A stretch of DNA of 64,000 bases from Chryseobacterium sp. R2A-55 (GCF_021401085.1 NZ_JACBFP010000004.1:124001-188000), one strand, 5' to 3'; shown: positions 33,009 through 41,858, numbered from the stretch's first letter. The notes: generated from the letters alone by a model not told the origin. Translations and numbers: made by a program.

Positions 33009-35168
33009 ATGAAAAGAATATTACAGATTTGCCTGAGTTTGGCATTTTTTGGTTTTGGATATTCGCAAGATTTGAAGCCAGTCGCACAAAAGGTAAGAAA
33101 TGCCCATTTGGCAAAAAAAACCTTCGTTAAGTACAGCCCGTTTGCGGTGGATCAGTCGCCTCAGAAATTGGCGATCTATAAAAATGCTGCGGACGATATC
33201 ACCGTGATGAAGCTTTCCAGCTCAGAAATCCAAAGAATCACAACTGAGAGACCAGATGCGTTGCAAATGGATTTTCCGTTTGAAGGAACTACCATTACAG
33301 TTGATTTGATCAGAAACAGTTTTTTCACTCATGATTTTAAAGTCAATACTGACAAGGGATTTGTAAATTATTCACCAGGAGTGTATTACCAAGGTATTGT
33401 GAAAGGAGACAACGAATCGTTGGTTGCAGTTACTTTCTTTGAAAACGATGTTGTGGGCGTAACTTCTGTTAAGAATATTGGAAACATTGTGATTGCCAAA
33501 GCGAAGAACACTGATGATTTTGTTGTCTATAATGACCAGAAGCTCAAAGGTGCGAATCCTTTTGTTTGCGGCGCCGATGAACTGATAGAAAACCAAAAAT
33601 CGATGCCGGTTTACCACCCGAATATGATGACCACGAAAGCAACCGATAATTGCGTCCGAATCTATTATGAAGCGGGTTATGGACCCTATACCCAAAATGG
33701 AAGCAGTATACCCGCCACCGTGAACTGGGTAACCGCGATGCATAACAACATTGCTACCCTTTATGCCAATGATGGTATTACGGTGGCTTTGAGCCAGGTT
33801 TATGTATGGACGAGTACTGATCCTTATTCTGGTTCACCATCCAATATTCTGAATCAATTTCGAAATACAAGAACAAGCTTTGACGGAGATGTCGCACAGC
33901 TGCTTAGAAATCCAGCTACCACCAGTATTGCCTGGGTTGATGCACTCTGCACCAGTTACAGATATTCCTATTCCGGAGTAAACCAAACTTATCAAAATGT
34001 TCCGACCTATTCGTGGAATATCGAAGCAATGACCCATGAAATAGGGCATAACTTAGGTTCGCCGCACACCCACGCATGTGCATGGAATGGAAATAACACA
34101 GCAATTGACGGATGTGGTCCTGCGTCTGGAAATAACGAAGGCTGCAACGGTCCGCTTCCAACCGCGACAGGGGGAACGATTATGAGTTATTGCCATTTGG
34201 TTAGTTCGGTGGGAATTAATTTTGCAAATGGATTTGGACCACAACCAGGGGCATTGATCCGCAGTAGAGTTAATGCAAGCGGTTGTCTGGGGACAAATTG
34301 TATCACAAGCTGCCCGCAAACTGTGACGGGAATTAATCTGTCTAATGTGACCGCGAACTCTGCAACAGCCACCATTGTGGATAATATCGGAACTAGCTGG
34401 AAATACCGCGTTGCCAAAATGGACGGAACGGTGATCCAAAACGGAACCACCACAAATAAGGTCTTTACGGTCAACAATCTACAGGAAGGAACCTATTACA
34501 AAATCATGGTGGGAACTTTAGGCTGTTCAGGTCCCGAAGCGTTCCAAGTCGAAGAAATGCTTCTGACCGATGCCAATTGGTGCAACGGAGTAATGTTTAC
34601 CGATCCGGGGGGTCCAGACGCCAATTATTTTCCAAATCAGACTTTGACGAAAACTTTTTACCCGGCCAATGCAGGAGATAAAATGAAAATAACTTTCACC
34701 CAATTTGATACTGAGCAAGGATACGACTTTATGAATGTTTATGATGGACCTTCTACTGCATCTCCGAAATTTGCGGGTGGAAGTAACATCAGCGGAACAA
34801 CGATTCCTGGTCCGTTTCAGTCCACCCATGCTACAGGTGCGATCACCGTGACGTTCCTGTCTGATCCGGCAGTTGTGGGGGCAGGTTGGAAGGCTACTTT
34901 TGAATGTGTGACCTTGGCAACTGGTGAAAATGACCTGAACAAGGGAGTTTTAATTGCCAAGACAGAGCAGAATGGAATGTTTAGCATCACCTCAAAAGAC
35001 AGAATAATTTCTTACCAGGTATTTGATGCTTCTGGAAAGCTGATGATGTCTGGTGCAAAAACAGGAGGTAATTCCGAGAAAATTGACCTTTCACGAAATC
35101 CCAAAGGAACCTATTTGGTGAGCGTAACCACTACCTTAGAAACAGTTACCAAAAAAATCATCAGATAA
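33009..35168 (+). CDS. T9SS-exported reprolysin-like zinc metallopeptidase, copy 2
   Basis: 719 residues with the same architecture as the upstream copy: signal peptide (MKRILQICLSLAFFGFGYSQ), prodomain, HEIGHNLGSPH with H343, H347 and H353, FN3-like, CUB-like and T9SS tail (ending TTLETVTKKIIR). The catalytic region is nearly identical in protein, while the prodomain and C-terminal domains have diverged. Many synonymous DNA differences show an old duplication rather than recent gene conversion. It has its own terminator; the weak upstream region gives no clear promoter box. Confidence 0.93.
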   Translation: MKRILQICLSLAFFGFGYSQDLKPVAQKVRNAHLAKKTFVKYSPFAVDQSPQKLAIYKNAADDITVMKLSSSEIQRITTERPDALQMDFPFEGTTITVDLIRNSFFTHDFKVNTDKGFVNYSPGVYYQGIVKGDNESLVAVTFFENDVVGVTSVKNIGNIVIAKAKNTDDFVVYNDQKLKGANPFVCGADELIENQKSMPVYHPNMMTTKATDNCVRIYYEAGYGPYTQNGSSIPATVNWVTAMHNNIATLYANDGITVALSQVYVWTSTDPYSGSPSNILNQFRNTRTSFDGDVAQLLRNPATTSIAWVDALCTSYRYSYSGVNQTYQNVPTYSWNIEAMTHEIGHNLGSPHTHACAWNGNNTAIDGCGPASGNNEGCNGPLPTATGGTIMSYCHLVSSVGINFANGFGPQPGALIRSRVNASGCLGTNCITSCPQTVTGINLSNVTANSATATIVDNIGTSWKYRVAKMDGTVIQNGTTTNKVFTVNNLQEGTYYKIMVGTLGCSGPEAFQVEEMLLTDANWCNGVMFTDPGGPDANYFPNQTLTKTFYPANAGDKMKITFTQFDTEQGYDFMNVYDGPSTASPKFAGGSNISGTTIPGPFQSTHATGAITVTFLSDPAVVGAGWKATFECVTLATGENDLNKGVLIAKTEQNGMFSITSKDRIISYQVFDASGKLMMSGAKTGGNSEKIDLSRNPKGTYLVSVTTTLETVTKKIIR

Positions 35169-35188
35169 AAATATTGCACAGAAAAATA

Positions 35189-35220
35189 AAAGCCAGTTCG
35201 CAACGAGCTGGCTTTTGGTT
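35189..35220. terminator. intrinsic terminator after second metallopeptidase
   Basis: 12-bp stem AAAGCCAGTTCG/CGAGCTGGCTTT (one G-T pair) with a 3-base loop, between convergent genes. Confidence 0.85.
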
Positions 35221-35242
35221 TTTGGTTTTTGCTTCGGAAAGC

Positions 35243-36070
35243 TTATTGGAATTCAATGAATATGTTTTCGCCCACTTTCAATCCGAAAAGTGTTTTCGCG
35301 CCGCTGTTTGCATTTCCTTTGTAGATCGTAAGTTCAAGTAATCCGGCATTGTTGAAGATCGCGGCTGATTTTCCATGGTATTCATGTTCTTTTTGCCAGT
35401 TTCCGACCAAAGCGGTGTACCGGTCGTGTATTTTTGAAAGTGCTAAATTTCTAAATTTAATGATGAACTTTTCGGATCCGATTCCACAATTTTCAAAAAA
35501 GCTTTTGCTGATGTTCGAAATCACATTGCCGAAATTATCCACATACATCACCTCCCCAATGATCATCCGTTCGTTTTCATTAAATACCGGTTTGGGAAAA
35601 GACAATTGTTTTGGAGATTTGAACTTCCTCCCGATTACTTCAGGTAAACCTCCATTCTGAAGATGCACTGCAACCGGAACAAAGATGTCAGTAGAGGTAA
35701 ATGTCACTTCGTCATCAAACCTGTTATTTAAAGTGATTTCGTAAACCGCCTCTGGTTTTTGATCAAAAAATATAAGGCTCAATAAGCCATTGTCTGCTGC
35801 GATGAAATAGTGACCGTCTGCTTTATACAGGATAGATTTTCTGCTTTTGTTAAAAAAACTGTCCACGGAAATAATGTGGACCGTGCCTTTTGGGAAAAAA
35901 GAGTAGGCGTTTCTTACGATGTAAGCCGTTTGCAAAAGGTCGTATGCCTGGATCTCATGTGAAATATCAACAATCTGGATGTCCTCTTTCAAAGACAGAA
36001 TCTTGCCCTTCACAGCGGGAACCCTGTAATCAGTAAGACCGTAATCAGAGGTGAGTGTAATGATAGCCAT
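35243..36070 (-). CDS. SAM hydrolase / SAM hydroxide adenosyltransferase (DUF62)
   Basis: 275 residues. The N-terminus MAIITLTSDYGLTDYRVPAVKG and VDISHEIQAYDLLQTAYIV belong to the DUF62 family, which splits S-adenosylmethionine to adenosine and methionine using water; chlorinase and fluorinase are rare relatives. Nothing here suggests a halogenase, such as a natural-product gene cluster. It is transcribed away from phoH, with a TAAATTTG box 19 bases before the ATG. Its physiological role is uncertain. Confidence 0.88.
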   Translation of the reverse strand: MAIITLTSDYGLTDYRVPAVKGKILSLKEDIQIVDISHEIQAYDLLQTAYIVRNAYSFFPKGTVHIISVDSFFNKSRKSILYKADGHYFIAADNGLLSLIFFDQKPEAVYEITLNNRFDDEVTFTSTDIFVPVAVHLQNGGLPEVIGRKFKSPKQLSFPKPVFNENERMIIGEVMYVDNFGNVISNISKSFFENCGIGSEKFIIKFRNLALSKIHDRYTALVGNWQKEHEYHGKSAAIFNNAGLLELTIYKGNANSGAKTLFGLKVGENIFIEFQ

Positions 36071-36089
36071 TAAAAAAATAGAAGTTGGG

Positions 36090-36097
36090 CAAATTTA
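36090..36097 (-). promoter_or_regulatory. predicted -7 box for SAM hydrolase gene (TAAATTTG)
   Basis: TAnnTTTG match on the minus strand, 19 bases upstream of ATG 36070. Confidence 0.4.
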
Positions 36098-36197
36098 ACC
36101 CAAAAAAATATTTTTTCCCCCCATTGTGGAAAAGTAAAACTTGAATTTCAAAATAAAATTGATACTTTTAACAAAATATTAAACAATCAGAAGATAG

Positions 36198-37157
36198 ATG
36201 TTTGAACTGAATTACGAAATCACCGGAATTGCTTCAAAAACCTTTTACGGGCCCAATAATCAATATTTTAACCTCATCAAGTCCAGTTTTCCAACGCTGA
36301 AAATTACGGGAAGAGACCTTTTCATTTTCGCCATGGGAAATCAGGATGCTTTGGATATCCTAAAAACCAAATTGGACGATATTGTAGGTTTTATCTCAAA
36401 AAATAACGACATTACTTTAAAAGACATCGAAAACATCCTTAAAATTAAGGATGAAAATGAAAAGCAACTGGTTTTCGACCAGGATATCATCGTGAAAGGG
36501 GTGAATGGAAAAGTAATCAAGGCCAAAACCACCAATTTGAAGAAGCTCGTGAAGGAATCCCAGGTAAAAGACATGGTCTTTGCAATTGGACCTGCCGGAA
36601 CCGGAAAAACCTATACCAGTGTCGCTTTGGCGGCAAGAGCTTTGCGGGACCGGGAAGTAAAAAGAATTATTCTGACGAGACCTGCGGTGGAAGCGGGAGA
36701 AAGTCTGGGATTCTTGCCGGGAGATCTGAAGGAAAAACTGGATCCCTATTTACAGCCCCTTTATGACGCACTCCGCGACATGTTTCCGCATGAAAAACTC
36801 GAAGGATTTATTGAAAAGAAAGTCATCGAAGTGGCGCCTCTCGCATTTATGCGCGGAAGAACACTGGATGAAGCATTTGTAATTCTGGATGAAGCCCAGA
36901 ATACAACGCATGCACAGATGAAGATGTTTCTGACCAGAATGGGAATGAACGCCAAATTCATTATTACCGGTGACCCAAGTCAGGTGGATTTGCCGATGAA
37001 GCAGAAATCCGGACTCAAAGAAGCCATGCGAATTCTTAAAGATGTGGAAGAAATTGGCTTTGTGCACCTTACCGAAGAAGATGTGGTGCGGCATCCTGTG
37101 GTGCGGAAAATCATTACTGCCTACGGAAAAGAAGAAAAGAGATTGAGAGATGAGTAG
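36198..37157 (+). CDS. phoH: PhoH-family ATPase
   Basis: 319 residues, typical for PhoH-like (YbeZ) proteins. Walker A GPAGTGKT at 131-138 and Walker B VILDEAQN with D231 and E232, plus ITGDPSQVDLP, mark a cytoplasmic ATPase or helicase-like protein linked in other bacteria to RNA metabolism. No adjacent ybeY was seen, although that pairing is common. It faces away from the SAM hydrolase gene. Confidence 0.94.
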   Translation: MFELNYEITGIASKTFYGPNNQYFNLIKSSFPTLKITGRDLFIFAMGNQDALDILKTKLDDIVGFISKNNDITLKDIENILKIKDENEKQLVFDQDIIVKGVNGKVIKAKTTNLKKLVKESQVKDMVFAIGPAGTGKTYTSVALAARALRDREVKRIILTRPAVEAGESLGFLPGDLKEKLDPYLQPLYDALRDMFPHEKLEGFIEKKVIEVAPLAFMRGRTLDEAFVILDEAQNTTHAQMKMFLTRMGMNAKFIITGDPSQVDLPMKQKSGLKEAMRILKDVEEIGFVHLTEEDVVRHPVVRKIITAYGKEEKRLRDE

Positions 37158-37247
37158 TTATCCACATTTCCACATTAAGCTATTATTATGTTTTTGTCAT
37201 ACTTTTAATAGTTATTAAGAACAAAATGAAAAAAAAACAGCGGAAAA

Positions 37248-37278
37248 TTTGTGGATTAAAAAAAAGATTTTATATTTG
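37248..37278 (+). promoter_or_regulatory. predicted promoter of outer-membrane barrel gene (TTTG, 19 bp, TATATTTG)
   Basis: Best promoter match in the window: TTTG at 37248-37251 and TATATTTG at 37271-37278 at ideal spacing, 26 bases before ATG 37305. Confidence 0.6.
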
Positions 37279-37304
37279 CCGAAACAAATTAAAATTTTTT
37301 AATC

Positions 37305-37862
37305 ATGAGAAAATTATTTTTAGCTGGTGCATTGGCACTTTTTGGAGCAATGAGTGCTCAAACCTTTGGACTTAAAGCAGGTATGAACGTTGCTTCCGTT
37401 ACTAAAGGAGATGGTTCAAGAATAAGCCTTAATGCTGGTGCATTCATGAATATGCCTGTTGCGACGAACTTCAGTATTCAGCCGGAAGTACTATACAGCG
37501 GTAAAGGTGCTAAGATAAAAGAAGAAGATATGAAAGCTACCGCAGCATTGGATTATATTTCAGTGCCCGTAATGTTCCAGTACAATGCACTGCCTAATTT
37601 ATATTTGGAGGCAGGACCAGAATTCAGCTTCTTGCTTAGTGCAAAAGCGAAAGGAGATGGAGAATCGCTAGATATCAAGGATTCTGTTAATTCTTTTGAT
37701 TTCGGTATCGGCTTGGGTGCGGGTTATTTCTTCACACCACAGATCGGGCTTACTGCAAGATATGTTGCAGGTATGACTGAAGTTGACAAAGATAATTCTG
37801 GAGGAGATAAAAGAAAAAACAATGTTTTCCAGGTAGGTTTAGCTTATAAATTTGGAAAATAA
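37305..37862 (+). CDS. porin-family outer-membrane beta-barrel protein
   Basis: 185 residues. Signal peptide MRKLFLAGALALFGAMSA followed by QTFGLKAGMNVASV, an eight-strand-type small barrel ending QVGLAYKFGK. It is a close paralogue of the truncated gene at the left edge. It probably sits in the outer membrane; the ligand or role is unknown. It has the strongest promoter in the window and its own terminator, suggesting high expression. Confidence 0.88.
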   Translation: MRKLFLAGALALFGAMSAQTFGLKAGMNVASVTKGDGSRISLNAGAFMNMPVATNFSIQPEVLYSGKGAKIKEEDMKATAALDYISVPVMFQYNALPNLYLEAGPEFSFLLSAKAKGDGESLDIKDSVNSFDFGIGLGAGYFFTPQIGLTARYVAGMTEVDKDNSGGDKRKNNVFQVGLAYKFGK

Positions 37863-37878
37863 TCAAAAAATAGTAATG

Positions 37879-37911
37879 TACCGCCTCAAGAACTGGGGCG
37901 GTATTTTTTTT
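37879..37911 (+). terminator. intrinsic terminator after barrel gene
   Basis: TACCGCC/GGCGGTA stem with an 11-base loop followed by eight Ts. Confidence 0.88.
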
Positions 37912-37975
37912 GCCTAAATCTGAGGGACCTGATCATTTTTTTCAATTATTCCATGTGCGCTTCAGGTAAATTGCT

Positions 37976-37983
37976 TATTTTTG
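37976..37983 (+). promoter_or_regulatory. predicted -7 box for second barrel gene (TATTTTTG)
   Basis: TAnnTTTG match ending 22 bases before ATG 38006; no clear -33. Confidence 0.4.
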
Positions 37984-38005
37984 CCGCTAATCTTAACAAA
38001 AAACT

Positions 38006-38617
38006 ATGAAGAAATTATTATTAGTGGGTGCTTTTGCACTTTGTGGGGCTATGAATGCTCAAATGGAAAAAGGAAGCTGGATTGTTTCAGGTAAAACAGG
38101 AATCGGTTTTAATTCTGCTACCTCCAAATACAGTGCAGAGGGACAAACAATCGACGGTCCTAAAGTTTCATCTTTTTCTATTACACCAAGCGTGGGGTAT
38201 TTTGCAATAAGCAACCTTGCTATCGGAGTGGATCTTAGTTACACTTCTACCAAAACAACTTTCAAGAATTCCATGGTTGGCGTAAATTATGAAGAAAATC
38301 AGTCTATGATTGCGGTTTTGCCAAATGCAACCTATTTCTTCGCAACCGGAACTAAAGTAAGACCCTATTTGGGAGCTGGTGTTGGTTACGGAAGTGCAAC
38401 TTCAACAGATTTTTACAATGACAGTGAAACTACGAAAGGAGGTCTGCTTTGGGGGGCAAAAGGTGGAATGGTGTATTTGCTGAATTCAAGCATTGGATTT
38501 GATTTAGGTGTTGGATATAACAGCTTCACAACCAATGAAACCGTGGAATCAGTAAAAGTGAAAACTACGGTAGATACTTTCGGTGTCAATGCGGGCGTAT
38601 CACTGTTTTTCAAATAG
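38006..38617 (+). CDS. outer-membrane beta-barrel protein
   Basis: 203 residues with a signal peptide (MKKLLLVGAFALCGAMNA, then QMEKGSWIVSGKTGIGFNSA). Alternating strands such as ISNLAIGVDLSYTSTKTTF and KVRPYLGAGVGYGSA, and a C-terminal aromatic end (NAGVSLFFK), fit a small OmpW/OmpX-like barrel. Only the signal peptide strongly resembles its upstream neighbour, so they are distant relatives at most. Role unknown. Confidence 0.85.
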   Translation: MKKLLLVGAFALCGAMNAQMEKGSWIVSGKTGIGFNSATSKYSAEGQTIDGPKVSSFSITPSVGYFAISNLAIGVDLSYTSTKTTFKNSMVGVNYEENQSMIAVLPNATYFFATGTKVRPYLGAGVGYGSATSTDFYNDSETTKGGLLWGAKGGMVYLLNSSIGFDLGVGYNSFTTNETVESVKVKTTVDTFGVNAGVSLFFK

Positions 38618-38640
38618 AGAAACAAAAAAAAATATCCATA

Positions 38641-38672
38641 AAAAATCCCGAATCGCGAGATCCGGGATTTTT
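38641..38672. terminator. bidirectional terminator between barrel gene and ffh
   Basis: AAAAATCCCG/CGGGATTTTT, 10-bp perfect stem, A- and T-flanked, between convergent genes. Confidence 0.85.
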
Positions 38673-38697
38673 CGTATTTCGTATTTCGTCCTTCTGA

Positions 38698-40065
38698 TTA
38701 TCTTCCAAAAAGGTTTCCACCCATTCCGGGGATTTTCGGCATTCCTTTGCTCATCATTTCCATCATCTGTTTTCCTTGCGGTCCCTGCATCATCTTCATC
38801 ATTTTGCCCATCTGTTCGAATTGTTTCATCAGTTGGTTCACATCCTCTATTTTTCTTCCGGCGCCTCTCGCAATCCTATTTTTTCTTTGGGTATTGATGA
38901 TGGAAGGTCGTCTTCTTTCCTCCGGCGTCATCGAATGGATAATTGCTTCAATATGTTTAAAGGCGTCATCCTGAATATCCACATCTTTTATTGCTTTTCC
39001 AACTCCCGGAATCATTCCCATCAAATCCTTCATGTTTCCCATTTTTTTGATCTGGTTGATTTGTTTTAAGAAATCGTCAAAACCAAATTCGTTCTTAGCA
39101 ATCTTTCTTTGCAGTTTTTTTGCTTCTTCTTCATCGAACTGTTCCTGTGCTCTTTCCACAAGGGAAACCACGTCTCCCATTCCCAGGATTCGGTCCGCCA
39201 TTCTTTCCGGATAGAAAACGTCCAGTGCTTCCATTTTTTCGCCGGTTGAAATGAACTTGATTGGTTTTTCAACTACGGAACGAATCGTCAAAGCAGCACC
39301 ACCACGGGTATCACCATCTAATTTCGTTAAGACTACCCCGTCGAAATTCAAAGCCTCGTTGAATGCTTTCGCGGTATTCACCGCATCCTGTCCGGTCATG
39401 GAATCCACCACGAAAAGGGTTTCGTCTGGTTTGATGAAAAAATGAACGGATTTTATTTCGTTCATCATTTGTTCGTCAATCGCCAAACGTCCCGCCGTAT
39501 CTACGATCACCACATCGTGATTGTTCGCTTTAGCGAATTTCACTGCATTTTCTGCAATTGCGGAAGGATTTGTGGCACCTTCTTCAGTGTAAACCGGAAT
39601 TCCGGTTTGCTGACCCAGAATTTTCAGCTGGTCGATTGCTGCAGGTCTGTAAACGTCACACGCCACCAAAAGCGGCTTCTTATTTCTTTTTTGTTTTAGG
39701 TAATTCGCCAATTTCCCGGAAAAGGTAGTTTTACCTGAGCCTTGAAGTCCGGCAATCAAAACCACCGATGGTTTTCCGGAGAGATTGATTCCTTCCTGAG
39801 TTCCACCCATCAAATCGACCAATTCATCATGAACGATTTTGGTCATTAACTGTCCGGGAGTCAAACTTGTCAAAACATTTTGTCCTAACGCTTTGTCCTG
39901 AACTCTTTTGGTTAAATCTTTTGCGATTTTGTAGTTCACATCGGCATCAACCAAGGCGCGGCGAATCTCTTTGACCGTTTCGGCCACGTTGATTTCAGTG
40001 ATTTTTCCACGTCCGGAAATATTGTGTAGGGCCTTATCTAATTTGTCCTGTAAACTGTTGAACAT
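38698..40065 (-). CDS. ffh: signal recognition particle protein Ffh
   Basis: 455 residues. NG GTPase domain with P-loop GLQGSGKT at 106-113, DTAGRLAIDE and TKLDGDTRGGAAL, then a methionine-rich M domain (GKMMKMMQGPQGKQMMEMM) that binds signal peptides and 4.5S RNA. It targets nascent membrane proteins to the SecYEG translocon. The 4.5S RNA gene is not recognised here. It is convergent with the upstream barrel gene and has a TATTTTTG box 20 bases before its ATG. Confidence 0.97.
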   Translation of the reverse strand: MFNSLQDKLDKALHNISGRGKITEINVAETVKEIRRALVDADVNYKIAKDLTKRVQDKALGQNVLTSLTPGQLMTKIVHDELVDLMGGTQEGINLSGKPSVVLIAGLQGSGKTTFSGKLANYLKQKRNKKPLLVACDVYRPAAIDQLKILGQQTGIPVYTEEGATNPSAIAENAVKFAKANNHDVVIVDTAGRLAIDEQMMNEIKSVHFFIKPDETLFVVDSMTGQDAVNTAKAFNEALNFDGVVLTKLDGDTRGGAALTIRSVVEKPIKFISTGEKMEALDVFYPERMADRILGMGDVVSLVERAQEQFDEEEAKKLQRKIAKNEFGFDDFLKQINQIKKMGNMKDLMGMIPGVGKAIKDVDIQDDAFKHIEAIIHSMTPEERRRPSIINTQRKNRIARGAGRKIEDVNQLMKQFEQMGKMMKMMQGPQGKQMMEMMSKGMPKIPGMGGNLFGR

Positions 40066-40268
40066 TATTTATTGTTTAAGATTTGCAAAAATAGGGAAAA
40101 TTTGGATAATTGTTTAAATTTGGCTGTTTGATTCAACTTATGCCCATTAAAAATGTAAAAAGCACACACCCTCCAAAATACTTCAGAATGAATCAACCAC
40201 AAAAGTTAAATACAAAAAGTGGTCTGCAAAATAAGTCGATTAATGGGTCACAAAAGAAAAAATTGGAC

Positions 40269-40286
40269 CTGTCTGCCAGCAGACAG
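40269..40286. repeat. perfect palindrome CTGTCTGC-CA-GCAGACAG
   Basis: 8-bp arms with a 2-base centre, GC-rich in an AT-rich gap. It resembles short REP-like palindromes; no second copy was noticed in the window. Confidence 0.7.
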
Positions 40287-40468
40287 TGATTTCTTGACTT
40301 TTGTGCGCTTATTACTTACATATTTTTATGTATTTCTAGTTCTAAAGCATTTATTTTTGTGCTTTTCGTTGTTAGAATATTAATGCTTTTAACCTGTGTT
40401 TGACTCTCATTTCAAAATGCGCGTTTCGTCTCACACAATGACAAAAATGTAAAACCAACTTAAATTCC

Positions 40469-40476
40469 TATTTTTG
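40469..40476 (+). promoter_or_regulatory. predicted -7 box for the ATP synthase locus (TATTTTTG)
   Basis: TAnnTTTG match ending 4 bases before ATG 40481, again predicting a leaderless mRNA. No -33 element was recognised. Confidence 0.4.
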
Positions 40477-40480
40477 CAAA

Positions 40481-40756
40481 ATGTCCGAACATAATTCCAG
40501 TCACGAGAATTTCACTCCTGAAGACGAGAAAAAATTTGCCGGCAACAGTTTGCGGCAGTACGGAGTTTATTCCGGAATTGTCTTCCAGATGTTGGCCACG
40601 ATGGGGCTTGCTTTCTGGGGCGGGAAAAAACTGAATGACCATTTTGGGATTGAAAGTAATCTCTTGACGCTCGGAATCGGTTTGCTTGGGATGGGACTGG
40701 CTTTCTATAATTTACTAAACCAACTGAAAAATATTCAGAATGAAGATAAAAAGTAA
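40481..40756 (+). CDS. AtpZ/AtpI-family ATP synthase accessory protein
   Basis: 91 residues with two membrane helices (about 27-47 and 62-80) separated by GGKKLNDHFGIESN, the pattern of AtpZ/AtpI small proteins thought to help c-ring assembly or cation supply to ATP synthase. It is the first gene of the locus and overlaps the next gene by 17 bases, so translational coupling is likely. Confidence 0.8.
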   Translation: MSEHNSSHENFTPEDEKKFAGNSLRQYGVYSGIVFQMLATMGLAFWGGKKLNDHFGIESNLLTLGIGLLGMGLAFYNLLNQLKNIQNEDKK

Positions 40757-41153
40757 CACCTTATATATAATACTGTATTTTTTGATGTTTTTTGTGCATT
40801 TCGGGATTTGGCAATGGCTGAAAATCGGTTTAGAGCCGACTTTCATTAAGTATTATCTTTTCCTGACCCTGCTTTTTGTGACGGTGGTGACTATACTTTC
40901 CATCATTAAAAACATTTTTCCCACCTACATCGGTTTTGCGTTCATGGGTTTGGTGATGTTCAAGTTGATGATTATGTTTCTGGCAATGAACAAACTTCAT
41001 CTGAGCGAAGTTCCCAATTACAAAGTCCACTTCATTATTCCTTACCTGATTTCACTTTTGCTGGAAACTTTGTATGCGGTGAAATTGATTCAGAATGAGT
41101 TTGCAAACAAGGAATCGGTTGATAATCAAGCTGAATCCGAAGACATGTCCTAG
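40740..41153 (+). CDS. DUF6168-family membrane protein (ATP synthase locus)
   Basis: 137 residues with four predicted membrane helices and an acidic C-terminal tail (ESVDNQAESEDMS). It resembles small flavobacterial proteins annotated as DUF6168 that sit beside ATP synthase genes and may take the AtpI place. It overlaps the AtpZ-like gene by 17 bases and is separated from atpB by about 700 bases. The function is inferred only from position. Confidence 0.75.
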   Translation: MKIKSNTLYIILYFLMFFVHFGIWQWLKIGLEPTFIKYYLFLTLLFVTVVTILSIIKNIFPTYIGFAFMGLVMFKLMIMFLAMNKLHLSEVPNYKVHFIIPYLISLLLETLYAVKLIQNEFANKESVDNQAESEDMS

Positions 41154-41858
41154 TATTTTGGTATTTTTATGGATAAACTTTTTATCTTAATCATATAAAT
41201 TCATAATGATGGCGGAATTTAGAAAACCTTCTTCCCGGAAAAAACTGAAATCAGAATTCTTTAAATCTAAGAGGAGAAGTTCTTTTTAGATGCCATTATT
41301 TTAGTTGTGGATTTGAACCGGCATTATCCCATATTTACTGATGCAGCGAAAATTACTAGTTTAACTGACCATTCGAAATTCCAAGTTTACACTTCACCAA
41401 TTTGTCTGGCGATTGCTTTTTATTTTGCGGAAAAGAAGAGTGGAACCGCTTCAGCAAAAAATAAAATTGATATTCTTTTTCTAAGAATACATATTGCGAC
41501 CACGGAATATTATTCGTCGATAAATTCAGGTTTTATCATGATCATTACCTAATATGTCACAGGTTTTTATTTTTCTGATATCCCAGTTTTAGATTGCAGA
41601 AATTTTCTTGAAAATCTGTCTTTTAATTGATATGTAATGTTTCCAATTTTTATTTCACCATTTTCATTAATGGGATGTCTTAAATGTGCAATGAAAGCGA
41701 TTGGGAATCTGTTTTGTGAAACATTTTAAACAGTAGTTTTAATCCGTCAATTCTCAAAGTTTCTACGAAAATCAAAAATGAAAAAAATCATCAAAAATTG
41801 ATTTCCATATTATGATTATTTGTCCTATTTTTGCAAAACTTTAAAATAAGATATATCA
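41154..41858. pseudogene. long intergenic region with possible gene relics
   Basis: 705 bases between the DUF6168 gene and atpB. It holds a GTG-start 81-codon frame (41307-41552). That frame extends upstream to about 41271 without a stop and could join, with one frameshift, a 27-codon ATG frame at 41206-41286. On the minus strand a frame of about 55 codons ends near 41570 and reads like protein (HLRHPINENGEIKIGNITYQ). None has a good start or a recognised family, so these look like decayed coding fragments. The last bases carry the atpB promoter-like box. Confidence 0.35.
41826..41833 (+). promoter_or_regulatory. predicted -7 box for atpB operon (TATTTTTG)
   Basis: TAnnTTTG match ending 25 bases before ATG 41859. 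A TTG at 41798-41800 lies 25 bases upstream, slightly long. Confidence 0.4.

Larger units (their letters stand above)
40066..40480. other. intergenic region between ffh and the ATP synthase locus
   Basis: 415 bases, AT-rich, no credible ORF. It contains a minus-strand TATTTTTG box for ffh (40086-40093), the palindrome CTGTCTGCCAGCAGACAG (40269-40286) and a plus-strand TATTTTTG box (40469-40476) for the AtpZ-like gene. Nothing else was recognised. Confidence 0.6.

Noticed and set aside
34053-34439. Minus-strand frames in the second metallopeptidase
   Set aside because: They lie opposite the conserved catalytic core and have the His/Cys/Arg-rich composition of antisense reading.
27543-35168. 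Secretion or gliding island
   Set aside because: gldF-gldG and T9SS cargo genes are near one another, but no T9SS core genes (gldK-N, sprA, sprE, sprT, porV) lie here, so the clustering looks incidental.
35243-36070. Halogenase (fluorinase or chlorinase) of the DUF62 family
   Set aside because: No natural-product context and the plain housekeeping setting point to the common SAM hydrolase activity.
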